Assembly (NCBI RefSeq): GCF_017307055.1
Contig: NZ_JAFLEQ010000008.1
Coordinates: forward strand, 228,965 to 292,964
DNA: 64,000 nucleotides
Reading direction: 5' to 3'
Source of the DNA: Corynebacterium mendelii
GTDB taxonomy: Bacteria > Actinomycetota > Actinomycetes > Mycobacteriales > Mycobacteriaceae
The translations under genes and the position numbers were made by a program. Each line of letters begins with the position of its first letter. Within the stretch, counting starts at the first letter, position 1. This document shows, piece by piece, positions 19,838 to 28,222 of this stretch. The notes below the pieces were generated by a model, which had not been told where the DNA came from, did no database searches, and was given only the letters and a program-made list of their open reading frames with translations.

Positions 19838-20500
19838 ATGACGAACACCGGAATCGATGAGCTCGTGGCCAGACGGATCGACGCCATTGTTGATGACCCG
19901 GGGCTGGGCACCGATCAGCTGACCGCCGCCCTGGACCAGGCGGCCTGCTGCGGGGTGGGGCAGCTGGTGGTGGCCCCGACTTCCCTGGTGGCCGCCACAC
20001 ATGCGGCCGACAAAGCCCGGCGCAGGCCGCGTCTGGTCGCCCAGTGTGGCTACCCGTCAGGTACCCACCAGGACCTGGTGAAAGCAGCCGAAGCCCGCCT
20101 GGCGATCGAATACGGGGTCGACGAGATCGATGTGGTGCTCAACCACCGGGGTATCGTCGACGCCGACAGCAACCGGCTGATCAGTGAGATCGTCACCGTG
20201 CGGGAAGCAGTCCCGCGGCCGATGGTGCTGAAAGTGGTCCTGGACACCGTTTTACTCACGGGCGAACAGATCGCTTTCGCCGCCCGCACCGCACAACTGG
20301 CCGGCGCGGACTACATCCGGGCCGGAACCACCCGCACCAGCGACGGGGATGCGGCCGAGGTGATTGCCGGCATCGCACAGGTGGCGGGAACCCGCCTCGG
20401 GATCGAAGCGGTCGGTGATTTCACCGCCGCGGATGTCCGGCGCCTTTTTGACGCCGGTGCCAGCCGTATCGGCACCCGCACCCCGCAGCTTCTGTTCTAG
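19838..20500 (+). CDS. DeoC-family protein lacking the usual catalytic lysines
   Basis: A 220-residue TIM barrel aligning with deoxyribose-phosphate aldolase along its whole length: QCGYPSGTH, YGVDEIDVVLNHRG (the Asp102 region), LKVVLDTVLLTGEQI and DAGASRIGTRT. Canonical DeoC forms its Schiff base with Lys in a KTSTG motif and uses a second Lys in a K-x-(S/A)-GG motif. Here the first site reads YIRAGTTRTS (Arg in place of Lys) and the second reads IEAVGDFT. The aldolase reaction by the usual mechanism is therefore doubtful, and I would not name it deoC without testing. It converges with, and overlaps by 4 nt, a deoxynucleotidase-like gene, which hints at deoxynucleoside salvage. Confidence 0.8.
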   Translation: MTNTGIDELVARRIDAIVDDPGLGTDQLTAALDQAACCGVGQLVVAPTSLVAATHAADKARRRPRLVAQCGYPSGTHQDLVKAAEARLAIEYGVDEIDVVLNHRGIVDADSNRLISEIVTVREAVPRPMVLKVVLDTVLLTGEQIAFAARTAQLAGADYIRAGTTRTSDGDAAEVIAGIAQVAGTRLGIEAVGDFTAADVRRLFDAGASRIGTRTPQLLF

Positions 20501-21108
20501 GGTTCACCCAAGCCCGGCAGGATCCCGGACACCAGGTCAAACGCCTGCGACCAGTCGGTCATTCGGGGACCCGGCACCTGCCTGTTGTAGAGCTGGTCGG
20601 CCACGATCACCGGGATGTTCTGCCGCCGCAGGGATTCGATATTGCCGGGGGCATCCTCGATATAGACATCCGCCCCGACACTGTCTTTCAGCCCGGTGAA
20701 ACACAGCGACATATACGGGATGCTGTTGTTGTCCAGCCATTCGGCGGTTTGCGCCACGGTCTCCCGGTGGGTGCCGCCGAGAAACAGCCGGTGGCTGACC
20801 ACCCTGATGTGGGCGCCCGCTTCGGACAGGGACTGCAGCGCTTCCGGCGCGCCGTCGATGACGGGAAGACTCGCCAGCATGCCGTGCTCGACACCCGCTT
20901 TGTGGGCGGCGCGGAAATCCGCGAAATCGGCGAAACCCCAGGCTTTGACCATGTCGTAGACAGCCGGGTCGGCGAGATCGTTGTCGCCCACCCCCAAATG
21001 TTTCGCGGCGTAGGGGCGGAAACCGGCAGTGTAGTCGGCGCACACCCCGTCCAGGTCCAGGCCGATCACCAAGCGTCCGCCGGGGGCGGTGTCACCGAAA
21101 CCTTTCAT
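20497..21108 (-). CDS. HAD-family 5'(3')-deoxyribonucleotidase-like protein
   Basis: A 203-residue haloacid-dehalogenase phosphatase. Motif I is VIGLDLDGVCADYTAG, with the nucleophile Asp18 and acid/base Asp20. HIRVVSHRLF supplies the motif II Ser/Thr region, and ADVYIEDAPGNIE supplies the acidic motif IV. The layout resembles the 5' nucleotidase type C (NT5C) group that removes phosphate from deoxynucleotides, but substrate specificity cannot be read from sequence. It is convergent with the DeoC-like gene, overlapping by 4 nt. No strong Shine-Dalgarno site precedes the ATG at 21108. Confidence 0.75.
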   Translation of the reverse strand: MKGFGDTAPGGRLVIGLDLDGVCADYTAGFRPYAAKHLGVGDNDLADPAVYDMVKAWGFADFADFRAAHKAGVEHGMLASLPVIDGAPEALQSLSEAGAHIRVVSHRLFLGGTHRETVAQTAEWLDNNSIPYMSLCFTGLKDSVGADVYIEDAPGNIESLRRQNIPVIVADQLYNRQVPGPRMTDWSQAFDLVSGILPGLGEP

Positions 21109-21140
21109 GCTGGTTGCAGTTCTTTTCTTCCTCGGGGTGG

Positions 21141-21953
21141 TCAGTAGGTGGTGTCAATGGTGTTGATATTGACGTTGCTGCCGTGCAGGGTCAACCCCAG
21201 GCCGTCGTCGCCGACAGTCGCGGAGACGATCTCCATTCCGGTGGCGGCCATATCGGCGGACTGTTTGCCGATCGCGTCGGTGATCACCGTGGAGACGGAT
21301 TCGGGAAGATCAAACCCCAAAATCGAGGCATTGTCGGCGGTGAAGGTCATATTCCCCTTGGCGACCTCGGGCTTGAGGCTCAGCACGGCGGCACCGTTGG
21401 TGAACACCACATCAAGATTGCCGGTGGCGGCGTTGGCGTTGACGTCGGTGACTTTGACCAGGTTTCTGAAAAGCTGCGCGCCGAAACCATCATCGTCCCC
21501 GGCTGTCTGCTCGGCCATGGCCTGCTGGATCTGCGCCAGAATGAAGGTGTCCGGCACAGCCGTATCCACGGTCAGTGACTCGGCGATCGGGGCGTTTGGA
21601 TCACTGATATCCAAATTGTCGATGGTCACTGTCGCGGCGGGCATACCCTCGATGACCGGTGCACCATCCGCGCCCTGCGGATAGGTGATCGACAGCGTGG
21701 ACGGGGTGTCGACCGCCACATGCGGCACAGAGCCGGTGGCGACCGAAAACAGCAGCGGTGTCGCCGAGAATTCGATTGACGGCTCAGCCTCGGTGGCGGC
21801 ACCGGTGGCGGTCGCCTGCTGGGCGTAGGAGCTTTTCAGCTGGTTGCCGATGTAGTGCCGCAGACCGAACTCGGCCAGCGCCCCGCCGGCAATGATCAGC
21901 ACGAGGATGACAAGGAGGATGGTCCAGATAATGGAGGAGACGGACTTTTTCAT
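21141..21953 (-). CDS. DUF2993 (LmeA-like) membrane-anchored protein
   Basis: A 270-residue protein with a short basic N-terminus and one hydrophobic segment (about residues 8-30, IIWTILLVILVLIIAGGAL). A secreted domain of the DUF2993 type follows. This family is confined largely to actinobacteria and includes LmeA, a periplasmic factor that affects lipomannan elongation in mycobacteria. The outside domain is rich in Thr, Ala and Asp with no cysteines and no catalytic motif I can recognise. It is likely anchored in the inner membrane facing the envelope. It lies 32 nt upstream of the deoxynucleotidase-like gene on the same strand. Function here is inferred from family only. Confidence 0.75.
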   Translation of the reverse strand: MKKSVSSIIWTILLVILVLIIAGGALAEFGLRHYIGNQLKSSYAQQATATGAATEAEPSIEFSATPLLFSVATGSVPHVAVDTPSTLSITYPQGADGAPVIEGMPAATVTIDNLDISDPNAPIAESLTVDTAVPDTFILAQIQQAMAEQTAGDDDGFGAQLFRNLVKVTDVNANAATGNLDVVFTNGAAVLSLKPEVAKGNMTFTADNASILGFDLPESVSTVITDAIGKQSADMAATGMEIVSATVGDDGLGLTLHGSNVNINTIDTTY

Positions 21954-22027
21954 AGTGCGGTCCAGTCTTCACGAATGATCCGCCGCTGTCATCTTCCCCC
22001 GGTTTCCACAGGTGTCAGCATCCACTT

Positions 22028-22081
22028 AAAAAAACAGTCACCGCCCGGGTGGCACCGGCTGGCGGCTACAGCGGTGCCACC
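22028..22081 (-). terminator. Terminator after the methyltransferase-like gene
   Basis: GGTGGCACCG (22048-22057) pairs with CGGTGCCACC (22072-22081) across the stop codon of the methyltransferase-like gene. On the minus strand the hairpin is followed by a short CACC/GGTG stem and a run of seven T (22028-22034). This is a good intrinsic terminator for the minus-strand gene. Confidence 0.65.
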
Positions 22082-22875
22082 TCGTGCCAGGGCAGGGTGA
22101 TCTGGTTGTCGCGCAACACCCGCCGCTGGGCGGTGAACTCCAGCCCGCGGTCGTGAAGAATGCGCAGTGCTTCCCGCCAGCGCACCCGGGGGCCGAACGG
22201 GGCCAGCGGGGCAGCCACCTGCCAGGCGTCATCCATCATCGACAGCACCCGGTGAATACGGTTTCCGGGAGTGTTGAGATGAATGAGAATTTTCGGCAGC
22301 CGTTCGGCGATCCGGGACGGGACATCCACATCATGCGGATCCCAGCACAAAGACAGCGATACCGGTCCGGTGCGGTCGAGCAGAATCCAGGTTGCCCGCC
22401 TGCCGATCTCATCACAGGTGCCTTCCACAAACAGCCCGCCGCGATCCATATTCGAGGTCACCGTCTCCCAGGCCCGGTAGACCTGGTCGACGTCATACTG
22501 GCGCAGCACATTAAATGCCCGCACCAGTTGCGGGCGAAGACCCGCCAGCTCGAATCCACCCAAAGCGAAAGTCACCCCGTCACGGGGCTGAAGTACCCGG
22601 TCGGGATGGATTTCCAGACCTGTCACCGCAATATCGGCCCGGATCGTCCGGAGTCTGGCCGCCCACTCGCAGGTGGTGGTGTGGCTGGCACCGTAGCCCA
22701 CATCCACCGCCACAGGCCGTGGCGCGGTCAACAGCAGCCGACGGATATCCGGATGGTGGATCATCCAGCGATCGGCTTTGCGCAGCCGGTTGGTGTTCGT
22801 GGTCCCCCGGGTGGCAACACCAATCGGCCCGGTGGTGGAAAACCGGGCTTTCATATTGTGGGAATGGTCGGCCAT
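22066..22875 (-). CDS. Class I SAM-dependent methyltransferase-like protein
   Basis: A protein of about 269 residues with a single recognisable nucleotide-binding motif, PVAVDVGYGASHTT, at about residues 54-67. It corresponds to motif I of class I methyltransferases. LEIHPDRV about 30 residues later matches the acidic end of strand 2. The rest (WETVTSNMDRGGLFVEGTCDEIG and WDPHDVDVPSRIAERLPKI, quoted in parts) is conserved in corynebacteria as far as I recall, but has no described substrate. The frame opens at 22983; ATG at 22875 is chosen because the upstream stretch is low-complexity Ser/Arg/Phe. ATG at 22854 is an alternative. Neither has a clear ribosome site. Confidence 0.6.
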   Translation of the reverse strand: MADHSHNMKARFSTTGPIGVATRGTTNTNRLRKADRWMIHHPDIRRLLLTAPRPVAVDVGYGASHTTTCEWAARLRTIRADIAVTGLEIHPDRVLQPRDGVTFALGGFELAGLRPQLVRAFNVLRQYDVDQVYRAWETVTSNMDRGGLFVEGTCDEIGRRATWILLDRTGPVSLSLCWDPHDVDVPSRIAERLPKILIHLNTPGNRIHRVLSMMDDAWQVAAPLAPFGPRVRWREALRILHDRGLEFTAQRRVLRDNQITLPWHEVAPL

Positions 22876-23014
22876 GGGAGATCGGCTGGTTGAAAAAGAA
22901 AAAAGGGGACGGCGGGAAAACCGTGACAACCCGGAATCTGCCGGTGGGGCGTTTTTGCCGGGTGAACACGAAAACCGGGCCACCAGCAGGCGGCCCGGCG
23001 ATACCGATATTTTT

Positions 23015-23518
23015 CTAGGAGTTGTTGCGGATGAAGTCGGCGGTCAGGTCGGCTTCCTTCTTCGACAGCTCAGCCAGGGCGTCAGCCACCTTCGGCTCAA
23101 TGGCGGAACCCATGAACGGAATGTTGACGGTGACTTCGTTGGCGTAGGAAATGGTGGTGGAGTTCTCGTCACCGGACAGCGACATATCGGCCTTGAACTC
23201 GACCGGGGCGCCCTTGACATCGGCATTGAAATGCCCGGAGAACGAATCCCCGTCGAGGTCGTTCCAGGAGACAACCCGCTTGATCTTCAGCGAATGGCTG
23301 ACCATGGCCTGCACCGCCTCGGGAAGAAGTTCCATCGGCATGACCTCGTAGAGGACTGCCTCACAGGTGTTCTCGCCCTCAGTGAACTCGTGCACCTCGC
23401 CCGGCTCGGTGGAGAGGTTTTTGACGTTGTACTCCCAGTACTCCTTGTTCCGGAAGGCTTCGGCAACCTTGGCGGGCGGGAACGGAATAGATACGGTGTG
23501 TTCTGTACGCTTCGACAT
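23015..23518 (-). CDS. DUF2505 domain protein
   Basis: A 167-residue protein of the actinobacterial DUF2505 family, related to START/polyketide-cyclase-like folds that bind hydrophobic ligands. It opens MSKRTEHTVSIPFPPAKVAEAF and contains EVMPMELLPEAVQ, SWNDLDGDSFSGHF and a C-terminal helix ending TADFIRNNS. No signal peptide or membrane segment is present. The start at 23518 has no Shine-Dalgarno site. TAGTGT ends 7 nt before the ATG on the minus strand, the pattern of a leaderless transcript. A longer frame from 24046 only shadows murB. It is divergent from murB with 67 nt between starts. Its ligand is unknown. Confidence 0.8.
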   Translation of the reverse strand: MSKRTEHTVSIPFPPAKVAEAFRNKEYWEYNVKNLSTEPGEVHEFTEGENTCEAVLYEVMPMELLPEAVQAMVSHSLKIKRVVSWNDLDGDSFSGHFNADVKGAPVEFKADMSLSGDENSTTISYANEVTVNIPFMGSAIEPKVADALAELSKKEADLTADFIRNNS

Positions 23519-23585
23519 GGCAACAACACTACCGGTTTTGTATGTCACGTCCCAGTTACGCGCATTAGGATTCAGGCCGATCATC

Positions 23586-24794
23586 ATGTCCCACACCCCG
23601 TCGCCCCACAGCCCAGCCACCCCCGTGGATACGCCCGCCGAAATCCCCCCTGACAAGCTGGAAGAAGCCCTGCGTACAGTCGGGGATCTGTCCTTCGACC
23701 CCGATTTCACCTTCGCTTCAGCCACCTCACTGCGCTGTGGGGGCGCACCGCGGCTCGCCGTCAGATGCCGGACAGCCGAAGCACTGGCCACAGCGGTGGG
23801 CCTGGTGGATGCGGCGGGAAAAAAGTGTGTGGTGGTCGGTGGCGGATCAAACATGGTGGTCGCTGACGGCGAACTTGATGTGGTCGCCGTGATCGCCGCC
23901 GACACCGGGCTGCATGTCGACTGTGCAAGCGGGACAGTGATTGCCGGTGCCGGGGCCACATGGGACGACGTTGTTGCCACAGCAGTAGGCAAAGGCCTCG
24001 GCGGCATCGAAGCACTGTCGGGAATCCCCGGATCAGCCGGTGCCACACCGGTGCAAAACGTCGGCGCCTACGGTGCGGAGATCGCCGATGTGCTTGTTTC
24101 CGTGGAACTCTACGACCGGGAAAACCGCACCCTGTCGTGGGTTCCGGCGGCGGATCTGGATCTGGCTTACCGGTACTCGAACCTGAAACACACCGCCCGC
24201 GGGGTGGTGTGCGCAATCGAACTGAAATTGTCCACCGACGGGTTGTCGGCGCCACTGCGCTACGGGGAACTCGCCCGGCGCCTGGGGGCGGAGAAAGATC
24301 CCGCTTCCACAGGCGCGAAGACACTGCGCTTCCCGGTGGCTGAAGTCCGGCAGGCGGTACTGGATCTGCGCCGCGGCAAAGGGATGGTGCTCGACAGTGG
24401 CGACCACGACACCTGGTCGGCCGGAAGCTTCTTCACCAATCCGATCGTCGATGAGCATGTGGCAGACCTGGCCGCTGACAAAGTGGCAGCGCTGCACGGG
24501 GAGAAAGAATCATCAACCATGCCCCGTTTCGCCGCCCCCGGCGGGAAAGTGAAACTGTCGGCCGCATGGTTGATTGAACGGGCCGGCTACCCGAAGGGGT
24601 ACCCCGGAAAAGGCCCGGCCACACTGTCGACCAAACACACACTCGCCCTGACCAACAGGGGACGGGCCACCACAGCCGACATCGCGGCCCTTGCCCGGGA
24701 AATCCGTGACGGTGTGAAAGCCCGCCTGGGCGTTGAACTGGTGCCGGAACCTGTATGGATCGGGACCGGCATCAACGACGCCCAAGCGTCCTGA
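23586..24794 (+). CDS. murB: UDP-N-acetylenolpyruvoylglucosamine reductase MurB
   Basis: A 402-residue cytosolic FAD enzyme that reduces UDP-GlcNAc-enolpyruvate to UDP-MurNAc in peptidoglycan synthesis. The FAD domain has VVVGGGSNMVVAD and GIEALSGIPGSAGATPVQNVGAYG (quoted as two adjoining parts), both classical MurB motifs. The catalytic region has WSAGSFFTNP with the proton-donor Ser. The C-terminus has LSTKHTLALTNRGRAT. The type I layout and length are normal, with a short Pro-rich N-terminal extension. ATG at 23586 is chosen; the frame is open to 23367 but that part is antisense to the DUF2505 gene. A CRISPR array begins 26 nt after its stop codon. Confidence 0.95.
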   Translation: MSHTPSPHSPATPVDTPAEIPPDKLEEALRTVGDLSFDPDFTFASATSLRCGGAPRLAVRCRTAEALATAVGLVDAAGKKCVVVGGGSNMVVADGELDVVAVIAADTGLHVDCASGTVIAGAGATWDDVVATAVGKGLGGIEALSGIPGSAGATPVQNVGAYGAEIADVLVSVELYDRENRTLSWVPAADLDLAYRYSNLKHTARGVVCAIELKLSTDGLSAPLRYGELARRLGAEKDPASTGAKTLRFPVAEVRQAVLDLRRGKGMVLDSGDHDTWSAGSFFTNPIVDEHVADLAADKVAALHGEKESSTMPRFAAPGGKVKLSAAWLIERAGYPKGYPGKGPATLSTKHTLALTNRGRATTADIAALAREIRDGVKARLGVELVPEPVWIGTGINDAQAS

Positions 24795-24820
24795 GCCGAA
24801 AACTACCTGGCGGAAAAGCG

Positions 24821-27800
24821 AGGGCCGCCCCGCTCACGCGGGGACAACGCGGCTTTTTCCTCCACTTTCTCCAAGCGCTTGGGATCAGCCCCGCTCACGC
24901 GGGGACAACAACTGCATGGCGAACAGTCGGACCTGGTCATCAGGATCAGCCCCGCTCACGCGGGGACAACGCTAGTACGCAGTCTGCCGTTGAGGGGGAG
25001 GATGGATCAGCCCCGCTCACGCGGGGACAACGCCGTGGGGCTTTCCGCCAACGAGTACAACGAGGGATCAGCCCCGCTCACGCGGGGACAACACCGCGGA
25101 TGCGCGCCGGGCCCTCGGCGATAACGGATCAGCCCCGCTCACGCGAGGACAACGCTGGTCATCTCCCGGCATGACATGAGCGTAGGGGATCAGCCCCGCT
25201 CACGCGGGGACAACCTGGTGTGGACAACCCCGGCGGGGAAAACCAGGGATCAGCCCCGCTCACGCGGGGACAACCAGTCGGGGTCGGTGCTGTGATTTCG
25301 GAGCAGCGGATCAGCCCCGCTCACGCGGGGACAACGTCGATTTCCTTACGTAGCCCATCCCTGTCTTTGGATCAGCCCCGCTCACGCGGGGACAACTGTG
25401 TCATGTGTGTTTCCTTCATGTGTGTTGTGGGATCAGCCCCGCTCACGCGGGGACAACTCGGCTTCGGCGGCGAAAAGAGCAGCAAAGACGGGATCAGCCC
25501 CGCTCACGCGGGGACAACACGGTACGCGGGTCGAGTGCCACGCTAGAAGAAGGATCAGCCCCGCTCACGCGGGGACAACCGCTGTTTCTCCCAGCGTGTG
25601 CCCCAGTCTTGGGGATCAGCCCCGCTCACGCGGGGACAACAGCGCTGCCGCTCGTCCTCCCGTATGCCAGCGAGGATCAGCCCCGCTCACGCGGGGACAA
25701 CCAGGGAGCGTTTGATCAGCTCCCGCACACGCTGGGATCAGCCCCGCTCACGCGGGGACAACATCCACGCCGTGTTCAGCTGCTTATCTTTTATCGGATC
25801 AGCCCCGCTCACGCGGGGACAACTCGCGGTGTCGCGGGTTCGATGGGATCCGTTCCGGATCAGCCCCGCTCACGCGGGGACAACGTGCCACAGTCACGGG
25901 ACAGGGCCTACTGGATAGGATCAGCCCCGCTCACGCGGGGACAACTCCCGGCATCGTGCGGTATTGCGCTATCAGCTGGGATCAGCCCCGCTCACGCGGG
26001 GACAACCTCTCAATCCCTCAGTGGACGGTGGCCGACCGGGGATCAGCCCCGCTCACGCGGGGACAACGCACCTGCTTTCCATCTACTGAATGCCGATTGG
26101 GGATCAGCCCCGCTCACGCGGGGACAACACTGCTTGGCGTGCTGAGTTCTGGGAAAGATGGGGATCAGCCCCGCTCACGCGGGGACAACTTTTTCAGCGT
26201 ATTCTTTTGCTTTAATGCATTCGGATCAGCCCCGCTCACGCGGGGACAACGGGCATACGGCGATCCAGCTGCCGGACGGAACCGGATCAGCCCCGCTCAC
26301 GCGGGGACAACGATACAAATCCTCTGTCCTGGCCCTCCGACGTGGGATCAGCCCCGCTCACGCGGGGACAACAGCCCCGCGAATTGGCCGCGGTGACCGC
26401 CGAGCGGATCAGCCCCGCTCACGCGGGGACAACGCGATCACCTGACCGATGAGCACGAAATCCAGGGGATCAGCCCCGCTCACGCGGGGACAACCTTGCG
26501 CCGTCGTAGGCCAGGGGGCGGATTTCAGGATCAGCCCCGCTCACGCGGGGACAACCGGTGGACCCGGATCCGGTTGTCGGCCAGGTGCGGATCAGCCCCG
26601 CTCACGCGGGGACAACATGACCACCACCGCCACCACCAAGCAGATCACCGGATCAGCCCCGCTCACGCGGGGACAACCTCCGTGGTGGTTTCAGGCCCCA
26701 CCCGCAGCGGGGATCAGCCCCGCTCACGCGGGGACAACTTCGATTCCGGCCATGACGTTGCTGGTGTCGAAGGATCAGCCCCGCTCACGCGGGGACAACA
26801 CCCGGCAGTATCCCGTGACGGCAGTATCACTAGGATCAGCCCCGCTCACGCGGGGACAACGCCTGCAACCGCGGGATCATGCGATTGTGCAGGGGATCAG
26901 CCCCGCTCACGCGGGGACAACTCCTTTCCCGTCCGCTGACGTATAAGGAGAAAAGGATCAGCCCCGCTCACGCGGGGACAACGCCTCTACCTGCTCGGCC
27001 GTGGCCTTCGCATCGGGATCAGCCCCGCTCACGCGGGGACAACTAACCGTACAACTAGCCAACCGTCAACTAAAAAGGATCAGCCCCGCTCACGCGGGGA
27101 CAACCTGCGACCCTGATCGGTGGAACCCGCCGGGACGGGATCAGCCCCGCTCACGCGGGGACAACCCGAAGACCCCAACCTTCCCGACCCGGCACACAGG
27201 ATCAGCCCCGCTCACGCGGGGACAACAAGATCGGACCACATCCCAAATGCAATCCGACAGGATCAGCCCCGCTCACGCGGGGACAACCGGACTGGCACCG
27301 GCACATCACAGCGTCAAAGGGGATCAGCCCCGCTCACGCGGGGACAACGCCGGTGCTGTCCCGGGTCTCTGCCATGCCGCGGGATCAGCCCCGCTCACGC
27401 GGGGACAACGCCGGTGCTGTCCCGGGTCTCTGCCATGCCGCGGGATCAGCCCCGCTCACGCGGGGACAACTTTTTCGAAGGCAACCTTGTTGATGCCCCC
27501 GAAGGATCAGCCCCGCTCACGCGGGGACAACGCAATTGCATTGCTGGTCATGTTGATGCCGATAGGATCAGCCCCGCTCACGCGGGGACAACGATCCACT
27601 TCACCGTGGCGGAGTCACCCACTGCGGATCAGCCCCGCTCACGCGGGGACAACACACGCAGCGCCTTCGTGTCCTGCTGCATCAGGGGATCAGCCCCGCT
27701 CACGCGGGGACAACAAACCGGCCGTGGCCTGCCAATCGACCTTCTGGGGATCAGCCCCGCTCACGCGGGGACAACCGATTCACGATCCAGCGGGTCGTCT

Positions 27801-28080
27801 TTTCCCCGGGATCAGCCCCGCTCACGCGGGGACAACGTGGGGTTTTGATTACCGGAAGCGGGGTGATTGGGATCAGCCCCGCTCACGCGGGGACAACCCT
27901 CCTCTCCCCCTTGGAAAGCTCCCGGCCTGCGGATCAGCCCCGCTCACGCGGGGACAACCAAATTACGCCATAGGTACGCTACCGCTTGCTAGGATCAGCC
28001 CCGCTCACGCGGGGACAACGGCGCGACGAGCCTGATGGACCTACAGAAAAAGGGATCAGCCCCGCTCACGCGGGGACAAC
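24821..28080 (-). CRISPR. Type I-E-like CRISPR array, 54 repeats and 53 spacers, no cas genes nearby
   Basis: A 28-nt repeat recurs every 61 nt, leaving 33-nt spacers. On the plus strand it starts GGATCAG, has a CCCCGC/GCGGGG stem around TCAC, and ends ACAAC. I placed all 54 copies. Only the step from 25187 to 25247 is 60 nt (a 32-nt spacer). The first copy (24821-24848) differs from the consensus at four of its first seven bases, and copy 6 (25126) has one G-to-A change. The reverse complement, starting GTTGTCCCCGCG, matches actinobacterial I-E repeats, so transcription is expected on the minus strand. The degenerate copy then marks the distal end and the leader lies at 28081-28222. Spacers 42 and 43 are identical. 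The array separates murB from fadD. Confidence 0.98.
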
Positions 28081-28222
28081 ACTTCTTTACCTGCAGAAAT
28101 GCAGGAGTGAAGCAGGAATTTACTTTACTTTATTCAGTTGGATGTTTTCCCGGGGGATTGTCTCCCAGCATACGTGGTGTCCGGGAGACGGGATACCCAT
28201 GTGGCCGGGTGGTTTTTCAAAG
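28081..28222 (-). promoter_or_regulatory. Putative CRISPR leader
   Basis: This AT-richer stretch sits between the newest repeat and the fadD stop codon. Next to the repeat it has the perfect hairpin CCTGCA-GAAA-TGCAGG (28090-28105), then TTTACTTTACTTTATT-type tracts. A second inverted repeat, GTCTCCC/GGGAGAC (28160-28166 and 28183-28189), could end fadD transcription. The leader role is inferred from repeat orientation and the degenerate far end. Confidence 0.65.
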
